DNA of 64,000 bases. It comes from Lysobacter daejeonensis GH1-9 (GTDB lineage Bacteria > Pseudomonadota > Gammaproteobacteria > Xanthomonadales > Xanthomonadaceae). The stretch covers positions 34,373-98,372 of the forward strand of contig NZ_AVPU01000012.1 of NCBI RefSeq assembly GCF_000768355.1, given 5' to 3'. This document shows, piece by piece, positions 51,991 to 62,932 of this stretch. The position numbers and the translations under genes are program-made. A model generated the notes under the pieces. The model was given only the letters and a program-made list of their open reading frames with translations, had not been told where the DNA came from and did not search any database. How positions within the stretch are numbered: position 1 is the first letter of the stretch; each line of letters opens with the position of its first letter.

Positions 51991-52194
51991 TTACTCGACA
52001 ACGAACGAAACCCGCATGTTGACCCGCCATTCGGTGACGTTGCCGTCGTTGTCGGTCACCACCTTGACCTCATTGACCCAGGCACCCTTGATGTTCTTCA
52101 CCGATTCGGCGCATTTCTTCAGGCCGCTTTTCACTGCGTCCTCCATGCTGGCCTTGGACGATGCATTGAGCTCGATGACCTTGGCGATGGCCAT
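51991..52194 (-). CDS. Dodecin family flavin-binding protein
   Basis: A 67-residue protein with the dodecin pattern: AKVIELNASSKASMEDAVKSGL, then the tryptophan in KGAWVNEVKVV and a C-terminal strand WRVNMRVSFVVE. Dodecins form hollow dodecamers that store or shield flavins. AGGAGG lies six bases before the ATG. It stands alone between divergent or convergent neighbours. Confidence 0.93.
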   Translation of the reverse strand: MAIAKVIELNASSKASMEDAVKSGLKKCAESVKNIKGAWVNEVKVVTDNDGNVTEWRVNMRVSFVVE

Positions 52195-52315
52195 GGCAAA
52201 CCTCCTGTGGCCCGCGACCGGGCTGGCGCGGAACTCCGACCCTAGGCGTGGAAGCGTTAAGGCCGCGCAGTCAGTTGCGCCCGCAACCAGCCCGTGCCCG
52301 CCGCCGGCGCACGCC

Positions 52316-52321
52316 TACAAT
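52316..52321 (+). promoter_or_regulatory. -10-like element six bases before aroK
   Basis: TACAAT, GGGGGA, then ATG (52328). Either a leaderless start, or a short GGGGGA ribosome site placed unusually close to the start. Confidence 0.4.
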
Positions 52322-52327
52322 GGGGGA

Positions 52328-52870
52328 ATGAAGCCCGCTGCCAATCTCGTCCTTGTCGGCCCGATGGGCGCGGGCAAGACCACGCTGGGCCACGCGCTGG
52401 CCGAGCGCCTGGGCCTGCATCTGCACGACCTGGACCGGGCGGTGGAACTGGCGGCCGGCGCCAGCGTGGCCGATCTGTTCGCCCGCGAAGGCGAGGCCGG
52501 CTTCCGCACCCGCGAAAAGGCCAAGCTGGCCGAGCTGCTGGCGGGCGATGGCGCGCTGGTCGCCACCGGCGGCGGCGCGGTGCTGGACGCCGACAACCGC
52601 CGCATCCTGCGCGCCCGCGGCTTCGTGGTGTACCTGCCGGTGGACGTGGCCACGCAACTGGCGCGGCTGGCCGGTGACCACACCCGCCCGTTGCTGGCGC
52701 GGCCGGACCGTGAACAGGTGCTGCAAGACCTTGCCGCCCTGCGCACGCCGTTGTACCGGGAAGTGGCGGACCTGGTCTTCGACACGACCGGATTGGCGGC
52801 CGAAGACGCTGCGGCACAACTGGCCGACCGGTTGGCCACTCAATGGATGCGCCAGGGAGCAACCGCATGA
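52328..52870 (+). CDS. aroK: Shikimate kinase (AroK)
   Basis: A 180-residue P-loop kinase phosphorylating shikimate. Walker A is GPMGAGKTT, shikimate contacts are in HDLDRAVE and GFRTREK, the glycine-rich TGGGAVLD follows, and the lid [11 protein letters not shown] comes later. The start at 52328 gives the family N-terminus; the open frame upstream spans the gap and part of dodecin's antisense. Coupled to aroB by an ATGA overlap. Confidence 0.96.
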   Translation: MKPAANLVLVGPMGAGKTTLGHALAERLGLHLHDLDRAVELAAGASVADLFAREGEAGFRTREKAKLAELLAGDGALVATGGGAVLDADNRRILRARGFVVYLPVDVATQLARLAGDHTRPLLARPDREQVLQDLAALRTPLYREVADLVFDTTGLAAEDAAAQLADRLATQWMRQGATA

Positions 52871-53973
52871 ACACGGTACGCACGGTCAAGGTAAGCGGCG
52901 ACTATCACTACACCATCGCCATCGGCGCGGGCCTGCTGGACGATGCTCCCCGTCTGGCGCACACCCTGCGTGGCCGCCACGTGCTGCTGGTGAGCGATGG
53001 CAACGTCGCACCACTGTACGCCGACAAGGTCGAGGCGGCATTGGCCGCCGCACGCCCGGACCTGGTGGTCCGCCGTTTCGTGATCCCGCCCGGCGAACAG
53101 GAGAAGACCCTCGCCCGCTTCGGCGAATGCATCGAAGCGCTGGCCGCCATGGGCGCCACCCGCGACGCCACGGTGCTGGCCCTCGGTGGCGGCGTGGTGG
53201 GCGACCTGGCCGGCTTCGCCGCCGCCTGCTGGATGCGGGGCGTCGACTGCGTGCAACTGCCGACATCACTGCTGGCCATGGTGGACTCCTCGGTGGGCGG
53301 CAAGACCGCGGTGGACCTGCCGGCGGGCAAGAACCTGGTCGGCGCCTTCCACCCGCCGCGCGCAGTGATCGCCGACACCGCGACCCTGCACACCCTGCCG
53401 GAGCGCGAGCTGCGCGCAGGCCTGGCCGAAGTGGTGAAGTACGGCGCGATCTTCGACGCCGGGTTCCTGCATTGGATCGAGGCCCATGCCGAATCGCTGC
53501 TGGCCGGCGACGAGGCGGCGCTGTCCTACGCCATCGCCCATTCGTGCGAGCACAAGGCCGACGTGGTGGCGCGTGATCCGTTCGAGCACGGCGACCGCGC
53601 GATGCTCAACTTCGGCCACACCTTTGGCCACGCCATCGAGACCGAGCAGGGCTACGCCGGTACCACCGGCGCCGGGCTCAACCATGGCGAGGCGGTGGCG
53701 GTGGGGATGGTGCTGGCCGCCCGGCTGTCGGCCGCACTGGGCATGGCCCCCGACGCCGACGCCGAACGCCTGCAGGCGTTGCTGCAGCGGCTGGGACTGC
53801 CCACTGCGATCCCGGCAGGACTGGCGCCCGATGCATTGCTGGCCCGCATGCAGCTGGACAAGAAGGCCGACGCGCGCGGCCTGCGGCTGGTGCTGTGGAA
53901 CGGCGCGGGCAAGGCCTGCATCGTGTCGGGCGTGGCCGAGAACGCAGTGTTGCGGGCTCTGGCGCACGGCTGA
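52867..53973 (+). CDS. aroB: 3-dehydroquinate synthase (AroB)
   Basis: A 368-residue NAD- and zinc-dependent enzyme making 3-dehydroquinate from DAHP. Landmarks are [44 protein letters not shown] and the zinc-binding [11 protein letters not shown]. The start at 52867 overlaps aroK. It continues the shikimate pathway with aroK and is followed by the WGR gene. Confidence 0.97.
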   Translation: MNTVRTVKVSGDYHYTIAIGAGLLDDAPRLAHTLRGRHVLLVSDGNVAPLYADKVEAALAAARPDLVVRRFVIPPGEQEKTLARFGECIEALAAMGATRDATVLALGGGVVGDLAGFAAACWMRGVDCVQLPTSLLAMVDSSVGGKTAVDLPAGKNLVGAFHPPRAVIADTATLHTLPERELRAGLAEVVKYGAIFDAGFLHWIEAHAESLLAGDEAALSYAIAHSCEHKADVVARDPFEHGDRAMLNFGHTFGHAIETEQGYAGTTGAGLNHGEAVAVGMVLAARLSAALGMAPDADAERLQALLQRLGLPTAIPAGLAPDALLARMQLDKKADARGLRLVLWNGAGKACIVSGVAENAVLRALAHG

Positions 53974-53986
53974 GCCGCGCTGCCGC

Positions 53987-53992
53987 TACAAT
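53987..53992 (+). promoter_or_regulatory. -10-like element before the WGR gene
   Basis: TACAAT, eight bases, then ATG (54001). Same arrangement as aroK. Confidence 0.4.
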
Positions 53993-54000
53993 GCCGGGCC

Positions 54001-54255
54001 ATGCGCCTGCTCCTGCAACAACGGCCTGACGGCCCCGAAGCCCCGCGCTTCGTGCAACTGATGCTGCAACCCGACCTGTTGGGCGGGTGGACGCTGGTGC
54101 GCGAGTCCGGGCAGATCGGCGGCCGCAGCCAGCTGCGCCGTGACCAGTTCATGGACCAGGACAGCGCCTTGGCCGCGCTGGAGAAAGCGCGCGACCAGCA
54201 CATCAAGCGCGGCTACCAGTTGATGTTCACCCAGGGCGCGGACGCGCCGCGGTGA
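54001..54255 (+). CDS. WGR-domain small protein
   Basis: An 84-residue protein made almost only of a WGR-like domain: FVQLMLQPDLLGGWTLVRESGQIGG, RRDQFMDQDSALAALEKARDQHIKRGYQ. In larger proteins the WGR domain (named for Trp-Gly-Arg) is a nucleic-acid-associated module, for example in PARP-type enzymes and some MolR proteins. Here WGR reads ESGQIGGR, so the motif is altered. No catalytic domain is attached and the function is unknown. The gene sits between aroB and hemE. Confidence 0.75.
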   Translation: MRLLLQQRPDGPEAPRFVQLMLQPDLLGGWTLVRESGQIGGRSQLRRDQFMDQDSALAALEKARDQHIKRGYQLMFTQGADAPR

Positions 54256-54402
54256 GCGGTGCGATTAGCCGCAACCTGTCCCTCGCCGCGCCGGCAACAC
54301 CTTGGCAGCGACGGCGAACCGCCCGCGCGGCGACCGCGACCCCCTCTTTTTTCGCCCCACTCCTTGACCGAACCGCGCCCACACGCGCTTGAGGACTACT
54401 GC

Positions 54403-55482
54403 ATGACCGCCAACGCCCCACTGACCAACGACCGCTTCCTTCGCGCCCTTCGCCGCGAGCCGGTCGACTGCACGCCGGTGTGGCTGATGCGCCAAGCGGG
54501 CCGCTACCTGCCGGAGTACCGCGCCACCCGCTCGGCCGCCGGCAGTTTCCTCAACATGGCCAAGAACCCGGAACTGGCCTGCGAAGTGACCCTGCAGCCG
54601 CTGCGCCGCTTCCCGCTGGACGCCGCGATCCTGTTCTCCGACATCCTGACCGTGCCCGACGCGATGGGCCTGGGCCTGTATTTCGTCGAAGGCGAAGGCC
54701 CCAAGTTCGAACGCCCGGTGCGCAGCGCTGCCGACATCGCCAGGCTGGCTGTACCGGACATGGGCACCGAACTGCGCTACGTGACCGACGCGGTCAGCCT
54801 GATCCGCCGCGAGCTCAACGGCAGCGTGCCGTTGATCGGCTTCTCCGGCAGCCCTTGGACGCTGGCCTGCTACATGGTCGAAGGCGGCGGCAGCAAGGAC
54901 TTCGCGCGGGTGAAGTCGCTGGCGCTCAACGACCCGGCCGCGATGCACCAGCTGCTGGAGGTCACCACCGACGCCGTGATCGCCTACCTGTCCGCGCAGC
55001 GCGCGGCGGGCGCGCAGGCGCTGCAGGTATTCGACACCTGGGGCGGCGTGCTGTCGCCGGCGATGTACCGCGAATTCTCGCTGCGCTACCTCAAGCGCAT
55101 CGCGCAGGAGCTGCCGCGCGGCGAAGGCGCCGACCGCACCCCGCTGATCCTGTTCGGCAAGGGCAACGGCGCTTACGTGGAAGAACTGGCCGCCACCGGC
55201 ACCGAAGGCGTGGGCATCGACTGGACCGTGGACCTGGGCGATGCGGCGCGCCGCACCGGCGGCAAGGTCGCCCTGCAGGGCAATCTGGACCCGGTAACGC
55301 TGTACGCCTCGCCCGACGCCATCCGCGCCGAAGTCGGACGGGCCCTGGACAGCTACCGCGAGGGCAACGGCGGCTCGCGCGAAGGCCACGTGTTCAACCT
55401 CGGCCACGGCATGTCGCCGGACATGAACCCCGAGCACGTCGCCGTGCTGGTCGACGCGGTGCACGCACTCAGCCGTCGCTGA
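54403..55482 (+). CDS. hemE: Uroporphyrinogen decarboxylase (HemE)
   Basis: A 359-residue enzyme converting uroporphyrinogen III to coproporphyrinogen III in heme synthesis. It has [43 protein letters not shown] and [13 protein letters not shown]. The ATG at 54403 is preceded by GAGGA and starts the family N-terminus. It may also affect flux to siroheme, since CysG uses the same substrate uroporphyrinogen III. It converges on the hybrid kinase. Confidence 0.96.
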   Translation: MTANAPLTNDRFLRALRREPVDCTPVWLMRQAGRYLPEYRATRSAAGSFLNMAKNPELACEVTLQPLRRFPLDAAILFSDILTVPDAMGLGLYFVEGEGPKFERPVRSAADIARLAVPDMGTELRYVTDAVSLIRRELNGSVPLIGFSGSPWTLACYMVEGGGSKDFARVKSLALNDPAAMHQLLEVTTDAVIAYLSAQRAAGAQALQVFDTWGGVLSPAMYREFSLRYLKRIAQELPRGEGADRTPLILFGKGNGAYVEELAATGTEGVGIDWTVDLGDAARRTGGKVALQGNLDPVTLYASPDAIRAEVGRALDSYREGNGGSREGHVFNLGHGMSPDMNPEHVAVLVDAVHALSRR

Positions 55483-55554
55483 GCGCGCGATCGCTCTCGA
55501 CACGCGCGATTCGCGCGCGGCCAGCCCCAGCCGCGCGCCCCGGGCGCCCCGCCG

Positions 55555-58500
55555 TCACGCGACGCCGGTTGGCTCCGGGCAAAGGGCGGTCACCACGTCC
55601 GACAGCATCGCCCTGGTCACCGGCTTGCGCAGGAAGCGGTTGAACCCCGCGTCCAGCGCCTGGGCCATCGCCGCTTCGTCGGAGCGCGCAGTCAGGGCTA
55701 CCAGCGGTGCCTGGAAACCGCGCGCACGCAGTTGGCGCGCCAGGCTCAGGCCGTCCATGCCCGGCAGGTCGAGGTCGAGCAGCGCGAGGGAGAAGTCCTG
55801 CGTCATGGTGGCCGTGAGGGCGGCCAGGGCATGCGGCGCGTGGTGGACGCGATGTCCTTGCGACTGCAGCAGGCCGGTGACCACCTCAGCCACCATCAGG
55901 TCGTCCTCGACCAGCAGGATGCGAAGCGCCCCCGGCGCCGAATCCCGGCAGGGTTCCAACTGGGGTTCCGAGACCGAATCCGAATCCACCGCCGGAGCGA
56001 GCTCGGCGTCGGCCAGCGGCAGGTCCACCACGAACCGTGCGCCCTCGCCCAAGGCGCCCGACACGCTGATCCGCCCCCCCATTTCCGCAGCCAGCTCCTG
56101 GCAGATCGCCAACCCGAGCCCACTTCCGCCGTAGCGCGCGGCGGTGCGCGCGCCTTCGGCCTGCTCAAAGCGCCGGAACAGCCGGGACGCCTGCTCCTCG
56201 CTCAGGCCAGGCCCAGTGTCGGCCACTTCCAGTGACAGGCCGGTCGGTGCCAGCCGCCCCACCCGCAACGTCACACTGCCGCGCTCGGTGAACTTGATCG
56301 CATTCGCCAACAGGTTGGTCAGGATCTGCGCGATGCGGTCGGCATCGCCGACCAGCCCGGCCGGCAACTCGGGCGCTACTTCCGTTTGAAAGGCCAAGCC
56401 CTTCTGCCGCGCAAGCGGCGCCATCAGTGCCACTGCCTCCTCGACCAATGCGCGCGGATCGAACGGCTGCGGGTCCAGTTCCAACTTGCCGGATTCGATC
56501 CGAGCGAGGTCCAACGCATCGTTGACCAGTCGCAGCAAACGCTCGCCAGCGCGGCGGATGGATTCGGCGTAGCCACGCTGCTGCCGGTCCAGTGACGTAC
56601 CCAGCAACAGCTCGCTCATGCCCAGCACCCCTGTCATCGGCGTGCGGACCTCATGGCCCAGCGTGGCGAGGAACTGGGTCTTGGCCAGTGAAGCGTGCTG
56701 GGCAAGCTCGCGCTCCTGCTGCGCCATCTGCCATGCGTGCCGACGACGGACGCGCTGCCGGTAGGCATCGCCCAACCACCATGCCAACAACAGGGCCAGG
56801 CCAGCGGCGCCAGCCAGGGCGGCCGGCGTGCGCCACCATGGCGGCGCCACGTCGAACGTCACCTGCTGCACCGGAGACCACACGTTGTCGGCGTTGCGCG
56901 CCTGCATCTCCAGCCGGTAGCGTCCGGGCGCGAGCGCGCTGAACACCCGCTCGCCGCGCATGCCCGCGTCCACCCAATCGCCGTCATGGCCGCTGAGCCG
57001 GAAACGGTAGGCATGGGTACGCGCGTTGTTGAACGACAGCAGGCGCGCCGCCACCCGCAGGTCGCGGTCGTCGTGCGCCAGTTCGAACCCACCGCTGCCA
57101 TCCAGGCGCCTCACGCCCGCATCGTTGCGGACGTGGATGTCTTCGACCACCAACCGCGGCGGACGGGTGGAGGGCCGCACGATCGCCGGATCGAACAGCA
57201 CCAGCCCCTCCGGCGAGCCCGTCAGGAGGCGGCCATCGCCGGGCCGCGGTACCGGCGGGCCGCTGAACTCCTGGCTGGGCAGGCCGTCGTGCACGCCGAA
57301 CACGCGTGCACTGCGCTGCGCCGGGTCCACCCGGATGATGCCGCGGACACTGGTCATCCACACGATGCCTGCGGCGTCCACGGTCACGCCGTTGGGCACG
57401 ACCTGCGGCAACCCGCCGGTCGCATCCATCCGCCAAGCCCGCGCGTAGCGGCGAGGCGTCCGACGGTAGCGTTCGATCGCATCGTCGCGTGCCACCCAGA
57501 TCTGGCCGTCGGGTGCCGCCGCCACGCTGCGCACGCCATCGGCCGGCAAGCCTGCTACATGCTCCAGGCGCCGCAGGTCCGGGTTCCATGCCTGTACGCC
57601 GTGGGCACCCAGCACCCACAAGCGCCCGCCCGGCCCGCGCGCCAGGCTCGCGATCTGCGTGCCCGGCAGCAGCCCTTGGCCATCGCCAGGGTAGAGGTTG
57701 TGGAGGACATGACCGTCGGGATCGCGCGCCTGCAGCCCACTGGCCTCGGTGGCGACCCACAGAAGCCCGGTACCATCCTGCGCCATCGCTACGGGCAAGC
57801 CTTCCAGGACCGAGTCACGCGGAGTCCGCCGCGACCAGCGCACGGTCTGACGCGTGCGCGGGTCATAGCGCACCAGCGCCTCATGGGAGGCCACCCACAC
57901 GCGCGCGTCGCGGTCCTCGATCACCGCCGACAGGATCATGCCCCGGCCCACGTCATGCAGCGTGTGCTCGACGTGGCCGGTCTCGGGATCAAAGCGGTCG
58001 AGCACGCCACCGGTACCCACCAGCCACATGTCCCCGTCGCGCGCGGGGGCAATGCCGAGCACGCTGGCATTGGCCAACGAGGTGGGATCTTCGAGGCGAC
58101 GTGGCAGCACCGAGAACTGGCGCCAGTTGGGCGGCAGGTACCAAAGCCCGTTGCTGCTGCTTGCAAACCACAGGCCGCCCTCGTGGTCCTCGTAGGTCTT
58201 CACCCACGGCGGGCGCACGATGCCACGGCTGGACAGGCTGTAAAGCGGCACCACCGCCACGTCACCGTCGTTGTCGCGGCCCAAGCCCTGCGGGATGTCC
58301 AGCCAGCGACTTCCGTCGCGGTCGCGGTGCAGGACGTGCAGCACCGGCACGTCCCGCCAGGGACGCGGGTCCACGCGGCCGTCGGGACGGCGCACGGCCA
58401 CGCCCTGGCTGGTGCCGATCCACAACGTGCCGTCGTCTTCGACGGTCATCGCGTTCACGAACGTCGACCCGAGTTTGTCGGGCGCCAGCCGCTCGAAGTC

Positions 58501-59115
58501 CCATCCGGTCCAGCGCGCGACACCGGCCTTGGTACCCACCCACAGGGTGCCGTCCGGCGCCACCAGCACCTTCGACACGCTGGGACTGGGCAGGCTGCGC
58601 GGGTCACCCGGGCGCGGCATGAAGCGCGTGACGTGCCCCTTGGCGTCCAACCGATGCAGGCCGTGATCGGCGGTGCCGAACCAGATGTCACCCGCAGGCG
58701 TGGAGGTCACCGTCCAGATGTCGTTGCTGCCCATCGCCGGGCTGTTGCCGGTGTTGTAGTAGCGGAACGTCTGCCGGGCCTCGTCCAGTACCGCCAGGCC
58801 CGCCATGCGCGTAGCCACCCACAGCCGGTTGCGCGCATCGACGTGCACGCTCCACACGAAGTTGTCGCGCAGCCCACGCTCGGCGCGCCAGACCCGGTAA
58901 TCGAGACCATCAAACCGCGCCAGGCCGTCGCTGGTCGCAATCCACAGGTAGCCGTGGCGATCCTCGGTGAGGTCATTGATGCGATTTGAAGGCAACCCAT
59001 CCGCCACGGTCAGCTGCCGCAGGCGAGGCGTCTCTGGCAAACCCGCATGGATCGGCGCCCACGCGCCCAACAACAGGCACGCCCACAGCAGCAGCCGCAC
59101 AGCCCATCCCTGCAT
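55555..59115 (-). CDS. Hybrid sensor histidine kinase with periplasmic beta-propeller
   Basis: A 1186-residue protein. A signal sequence (about 1-24) is followed by repeated two-component propeller blades (about 30-640, for example GLPSNRINDLTEDRHGYLW) and a Y_Y_Y domain, one membrane helix (about 755-780), a HisKA domain with H821 in LGHEVRTPMTG, an ATPase domain (NLLANAIKFTERG; DTGPGLS; GSGLGLAICQELA) and a C-terminal receiver with D1114 in LLDLDLPGMDG. It has no DNA-binding output, so it must pass its signal on. The start at 59115 has GGAG six bases before; an earlier ATG at 59127 has it directly adjacent. The ligand is unknown. Confidence 0.93.
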   Translation of the reverse strand: MQGWAVRLLLWACLLLGAWAPIHAGLPETPRLRQLTVADGLPSNRINDLTEDRHGYLWIATSDGLARFDGLDYRVWRAERGLRDNFVWSVHVDARNRLWVATRMAGLAVLDEARQTFRYYNTGNSPAMGSNDIWTVTSTPAGDIWFGTADHGLHRLDAKGHVTRFMPRPGDPRSLPSPSVSKVLVAPDGTLWVGTKAGVARWTGWDFERLAPDKLGSTFVNAMTVEDDGTLWIGTSQGVAVRRPDGRVDPRPWRDVPVLHVLHRDRDGSRWLDIPQGLGRDNDGDVAVVPLYSLSSRGIVRPPWVKTYEDHEGGLWFASSSNGLWYLPPNWRQFSVLPRRLEDPTSLANASVLGIAPARDGDMWLVGTGGVLDRFDPETGHVEHTLHDVGRGMILSAVIEDRDARVWVASHEALVRYDPRTRQTVRWSRRTPRDSVLEGLPVAMAQDGTGLLWVATEASGLQARDPDGHVLHNLYPGDGQGLLPGTQIASLARGPGGRLWVLGAHGVQAWNPDLRRLEHVAGLPADGVRSVAAAPDGQIWVARDDAIERYRRTPRRYARAWRMDATGGLPQVVPNGVTVDAAGIVWMTSVRGIIRVDPAQRSARVFGVHDGLPSQEFSGPPVPRPGDGRLLTGSPEGLVLFDPAIVRPSTRPPRLVVEDIHVRNDAGVRRLDGSGGFELAHDDRDLRVAARLLSFNNARTHAYRFRLSGHDGDWVDAGMRGERVFSALAPGRYRLEMQARNADNVWSPVQQVTFDVAPPWWRTPAALAGAAGLALLLAWWLGDAYRQRVRRRHAWQMAQQERELAQHASLAKTQFLATLGHEVRTPMTGVLGMSELLLGTSLDRQQRGYAESIRRAGERLLRLVNDALDLARIESGKLELDPQPFDPRALVEEAVALMAPLARQKGLAFQTEVAPELPAGLVGDADRIAQILTNLLANAIKFTERGSVTLRVGRLAPTGLSLEVADTGPGLSEEQASRLFRRFEQAEGARTAARYGGSGLGLAICQELAAEMGGRISVSGALGEGARFVVDLPLADAELAPAVDSDSVSEPQLEPCRDSAPGALRILLVEDDLMVAEVVTGLLQSQGHRVHHAPHALAALTATMTQDFSLALLDLDLPGMDGLSLARQLRARGFQAPLVALTARSDEAAMAQALDAGFNRFLRKPVTRAMLSDVVTALCPEPTGVA

Positions 59116-59311
59116 CACCCGCTCCATCTCCTGCGCCACGGCGTATCCAGTCGTTCGGCGGCACTTTGCCGCATTCCCCCCGGCAAGGCTGGGCGATGGC
59201 GCCGTGGTACGCAAGTCGGCTGTCGCGCGCATGCCCTTGGAACCTTCCCCCCCCCAGCCCATCGCGGCGTCTACAATCGGCCGAGCACACCCGCAATCAA
59301 CGGGACCCCCG
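59116..59311. promoter_or_regulatory. Divergent gap between sensor kinase and YceI gene
   Basis: A 196-bp gap between divergent genes. I find no clear promoter, hairpin or small gene in it; some of its reading frames stay open only because of base composition. Confidence 0.4.
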
Positions 59312-59968
59312 ATGACGCTTACCCGCCCCTTCTCCGTCGCCCTTGTCATGGGGGCCCTGCTGGCAGGCGTCACGGCCCGCGCCACGGAACCGGAGGTGTA
59401 CACCTTGGATCCAATCCATACCCGGGTGGTGGTGGCGGTCGAGCACGCAGGTTTTTCGAAGGCGCTGGGCACGGCGTCCGGCAGTACCGGCAGCCTGTGG
59501 TTTGATCCCGCTGACCTTGCGGCCACGCGCTGGGATATCGCCGTCCCGCTGACCCGCCTCGACTTTGGCGATGCGAAGTGGAACGCGGCGGTACAGGCGG
59601 CAAGCCTGCTCGACGCCAAGCGCTATCCGGAGGCGCGATTCGTCTCCACGGCCGTCACCGCCGTCGATGCCCAGCATGCCCGCGCCTGCGGCGACCTCAC
59701 CGTGCGCGGCGTAACCGCGCCCTTGTGCCTGGACGTGACGGTCAACGCCGTCAAGCGCCACCCGCTGCCGCCCTTCCGCCGCACGGCCGGGTTTTCCGCC
59801 AGTGGCATGCTCAGCCGCAAGGCGTTCGGCCTGGAGGCGTGGCCCAACGTCATCGGTGACTGCGTCGAACTGCGCATCGAGGCCGAAGCCGTGCGTGCGC
59901 GCAACGACGAACCGGTGTCTTCGCCAGACACCGCGCCGACCCCCACCCCCGGGGCACCACGCGCATGA
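59312..59968 (+). CDS. YceI-family exported protein, first copy
   Basis: A 218-residue protein with signal peptide (cleavage near TARA, about residue 22). The YceI barrel begins YTLDPIHTRVVVAVEHAGFSKALG and includes LTVRGVTAPLCLDVTV and ASGMLSRKAFGLEAW. YceI proteins are lipocalin-like isoprenoid binders, in some species linked to acid or high-pH stress. It overlaps the cytochrome b561 gene by ATGA. The C-terminus has a proline-rich tail. Confidence 0.9.
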   Translation: MTLTRPFSVALVMGALLAGVTARATEPEVYTLDPIHTRVVVAVEHAGFSKALGTASGSTGSLWFDPADLAATRWDIAVPLTRLDFGDAKWNAAVQAASLLDAKRYPEARFVSTAVTAVDAQHARACGDLTVRGVTAPLCLDVTVNAVKRHPLPPFRRTAGFSASGMLSRKAFGLEAWPNVIGDCVELRIEAEAVRARNDEPVSSPDTAPTPTPGAPRA

Positions 59969-60543
59969 ACGCCAAGAACACCGCCGACCGCTGGGGCTGG
60001 GTCAGCCAGTCGTTGCACTGGCTGATCGCGCTGCTGATCGTGGTGATCGCGATCATCGGCCTGAACATGGTCGACCTGCCCAACTCGCCGCGGAAGATCT
60101 CGGTCTACGCGCTGCACAAATCACTGGGGCTTACGGTGCTGGCGCTGGTAGTGTTGCGCGCGGCCTGGCGGCTGTATGCGGGCGCGCCGCGACACTTGCC
60201 CGGCACGCCCACGTGGCAGCAGCGCGTGGCCACGATGACGCACGCTGCGCTGTACGCGCTGATGTTGGCGATGCCGCTGTCGGGCTGGCTGCTGAATTCC
60301 GCGGCCGGCTATCCGCTGCAATGGTTCAAGCTCTTCAACCTGCCCGCGCTGGCGGCGCATGACGAGGGCCTGCGCGAAGTGGCCGAGGGCCTGCACGAAG
60401 CCGGCTTCTGGGTGCTGCTGGTGCTGGTGTTGGCCCATGCCGGTGCGGCGCTGTTCCACCACCTGTTCCAGCACGACGACACGCTGCGACGCATGCTGCC
60501 CATGCGCGCGCGCGGCGGCGCGTCCACGCCCCCGGAGAATTGA
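59965..60543 (+). CDS. Cytochrome b561 family protein
   Basis: A 192-residue membrane protein with four hydrophobic segments and histidines that may hold two b-hemes (SLHWL near residue 18, ALHKS near 52, and later ones in the last helices). The pattern is that of bacterial CybB-type b561, moving electrons between quinol and other carriers. It lies between two YceI genes, both coupled, so the trio is probably one functional unit. Confidence 0.92.
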   Translation: MNAKNTADRWGWVSQSLHWLIALLIVVIAIIGLNMVDLPNSPRKISVYALHKSLGLTVLALVVLRAAWRLYAGAPRHLPGTPTWQQRVATMTHAALYALMLAMPLSGWLLNSAAGYPLQWFKLFNLPALAAHDEGLREVAEGLHEAGFWVLLVLVLAHAGAALFHHLFQHDDTLRRMLPMRARGGASTPPEN

Positions 60544-60546
60544 GTC

Positions 60547-61098
60547 ATGCGCCACTTCACTGCCGCCCTCGCCTTCGGCCTGCTCCTGGCCAGGCCCGCA
60601 CTGGCTGCCGATTACGTGCAGGCCGCAGGTTCGTCGCTGACGTTCGCCTCGCGTTACCAGGGCGAGATATTCACCGGTCGGTTTGCGTCGTTCTCCACCC
60701 GGCTCAGCTTTGACCCCGCGCGGCTGGCCGCCGCCAAACTCGACGTAACTATCCCGCTGCTGGGCGTGACCACCGCCAACAACGACCGCGACACCACGCT
60801 GCAGAGCGCGGATTTCTTCAATACCGCGCGATTCCCGCAGGCCCGTTTCACCGCCAGCCGGTTCCGCAGCCTGGGCGGCAACCGCTATGCCGCCGACGGC
60901 ATCCTGACCCTGCGCGGCGTCAGCAAGCCGGTGACGCTGGGCTTCACCTGGTCGCCCGGTGCCCGCCCGGTGCTGACCGGCAAAGCCACGGTGAAGCGAC
61001 TGGACTTCGGCGTGGGCAGTGGCGACTGGGCGGACACCGAACTGCTGCCCAACGACGTCGCGGTCAGCACCAAGGTGGTCTTCAGCCCGGCGAAATGA
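60547..61098 (+). CDS. YceI-family exported protein, second copy
   Basis: A 183-residue YceI protein with signal peptide (cleavage near ALAA, about residue 20). Typical parts are SLTFASRYQGEIFTGRFASF, LTLRGVSKPVTLGFTW and a conserved GVGSGDWADTELLPNDVAV (in parts). It is 3 bp after the b561 stop. Its last 17 bp overlap the glutaredoxin-like gene on the other strand. It is clearly a relative of the first YceI copy but not a close duplicate. Confidence 0.92.
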   Translation: MRHFTAALAFGLLLARPALAADYVQAAGSSLTFASRYQGEIFTGRFASFSTRLSFDPARLAAAKLDVTIPLLGVTTANNDRDTTLQSADFFNTARFPQARFTASRFRSLGGNRYAADGILTLRGVSKPVTLGFTWSPGARPVLTGKATVKRLDFGVGSGDWADTELLPNDVAVSTKVVFSPAK

Positions 61099-61324
61099 AC
61101 AGGCGCAGCCGTTCCACGTCGAACGGCCAATCCAGCTCCGCGCCGCCGCGCGCGTCGTGCAGCACCGGAACGCGGGCGCCGTAGCGTGCTTCCAGCGCCG
61201 CATCGTCGTCGATGAACACGCTGTCGAAGTCCGGTACCCGCGCAGCCGCCAGCACCTCCAACGCCAGGTCGCAGAGATGACAATCATCGCGCTGGAACAG
61301 GATCAACCGGGGGGCGTTGGGCAT
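61082..61324 (-). CDS. Glutaredoxin-like (Glrx-like, PF05768-type) protein
   Basis: An 80-residue thioredoxin-fold protein with the CXXC active site CHLC (about residues 15-18) near the N-terminus and a conserved V-P-V-L-H further on. The start at 61324 gives the usual length; the frame is open for 20 more codons upstream. It may act as a disulfide reductase or glutaredoxin, but substrates are unknown. It converges on the second YceI gene with a 17-bp overlap. Confidence 0.82.
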   Translation of the reverse strand: MPNAPRLILFQRDDCHLCDLALEVLAAARVPDFDSVFIDDDAALEARYGARVPVLHDARGGAELDWPFDVERLRLFISPG

Positions 61325-61463
61325 GGGCGGCACGATGCGTTTGCGTATGGGGAAAGGCCAAGGATTGCGTGCACGGGCATGCACCGGCCAGCGTAGGATA
61401 ATGGGTTGCCTGCGGCCCGTCGCCGCGACTCAATAACCCCGCCCCGGCGGTTGGAGATTTTTC

Positions 61464-62846
<1,383 letters not shown>

Positions 62847-62880
62847 TTGTTGACGGCCTCATTTCGTATGGGCCCCGCCT

Positions 62881-62920
62881 GGGCGGGACGGCGCTTCAAT
62901 GGACCACGCCTGTCCCGCCC
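62881..62920. terminator. Hairpin between convergent sdaA and homoserine dehydrogenase gene
   Basis: GGGCGGGAC (62881-62889) pairs with GTCCCGCCC (62912-62920) around a 22-nt loop. There is no T-run. Confidence 0.35.
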
Positions 62921-62932
62921 CTTGGCTGACCG

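Noticed and set aside
56695..58989. An about 760-codon plus-strand open frame opposite the sensor kinase
   Set aside because: Antisense to the propeller and kinase domains; no recognisable protein features.
59116..59619. A longer sensor kinase starting as far as 59619
   Set aside because: The extension runs antisense through the YceI gene; the 59115 start has a well-spaced GGAG and a signal peptide.
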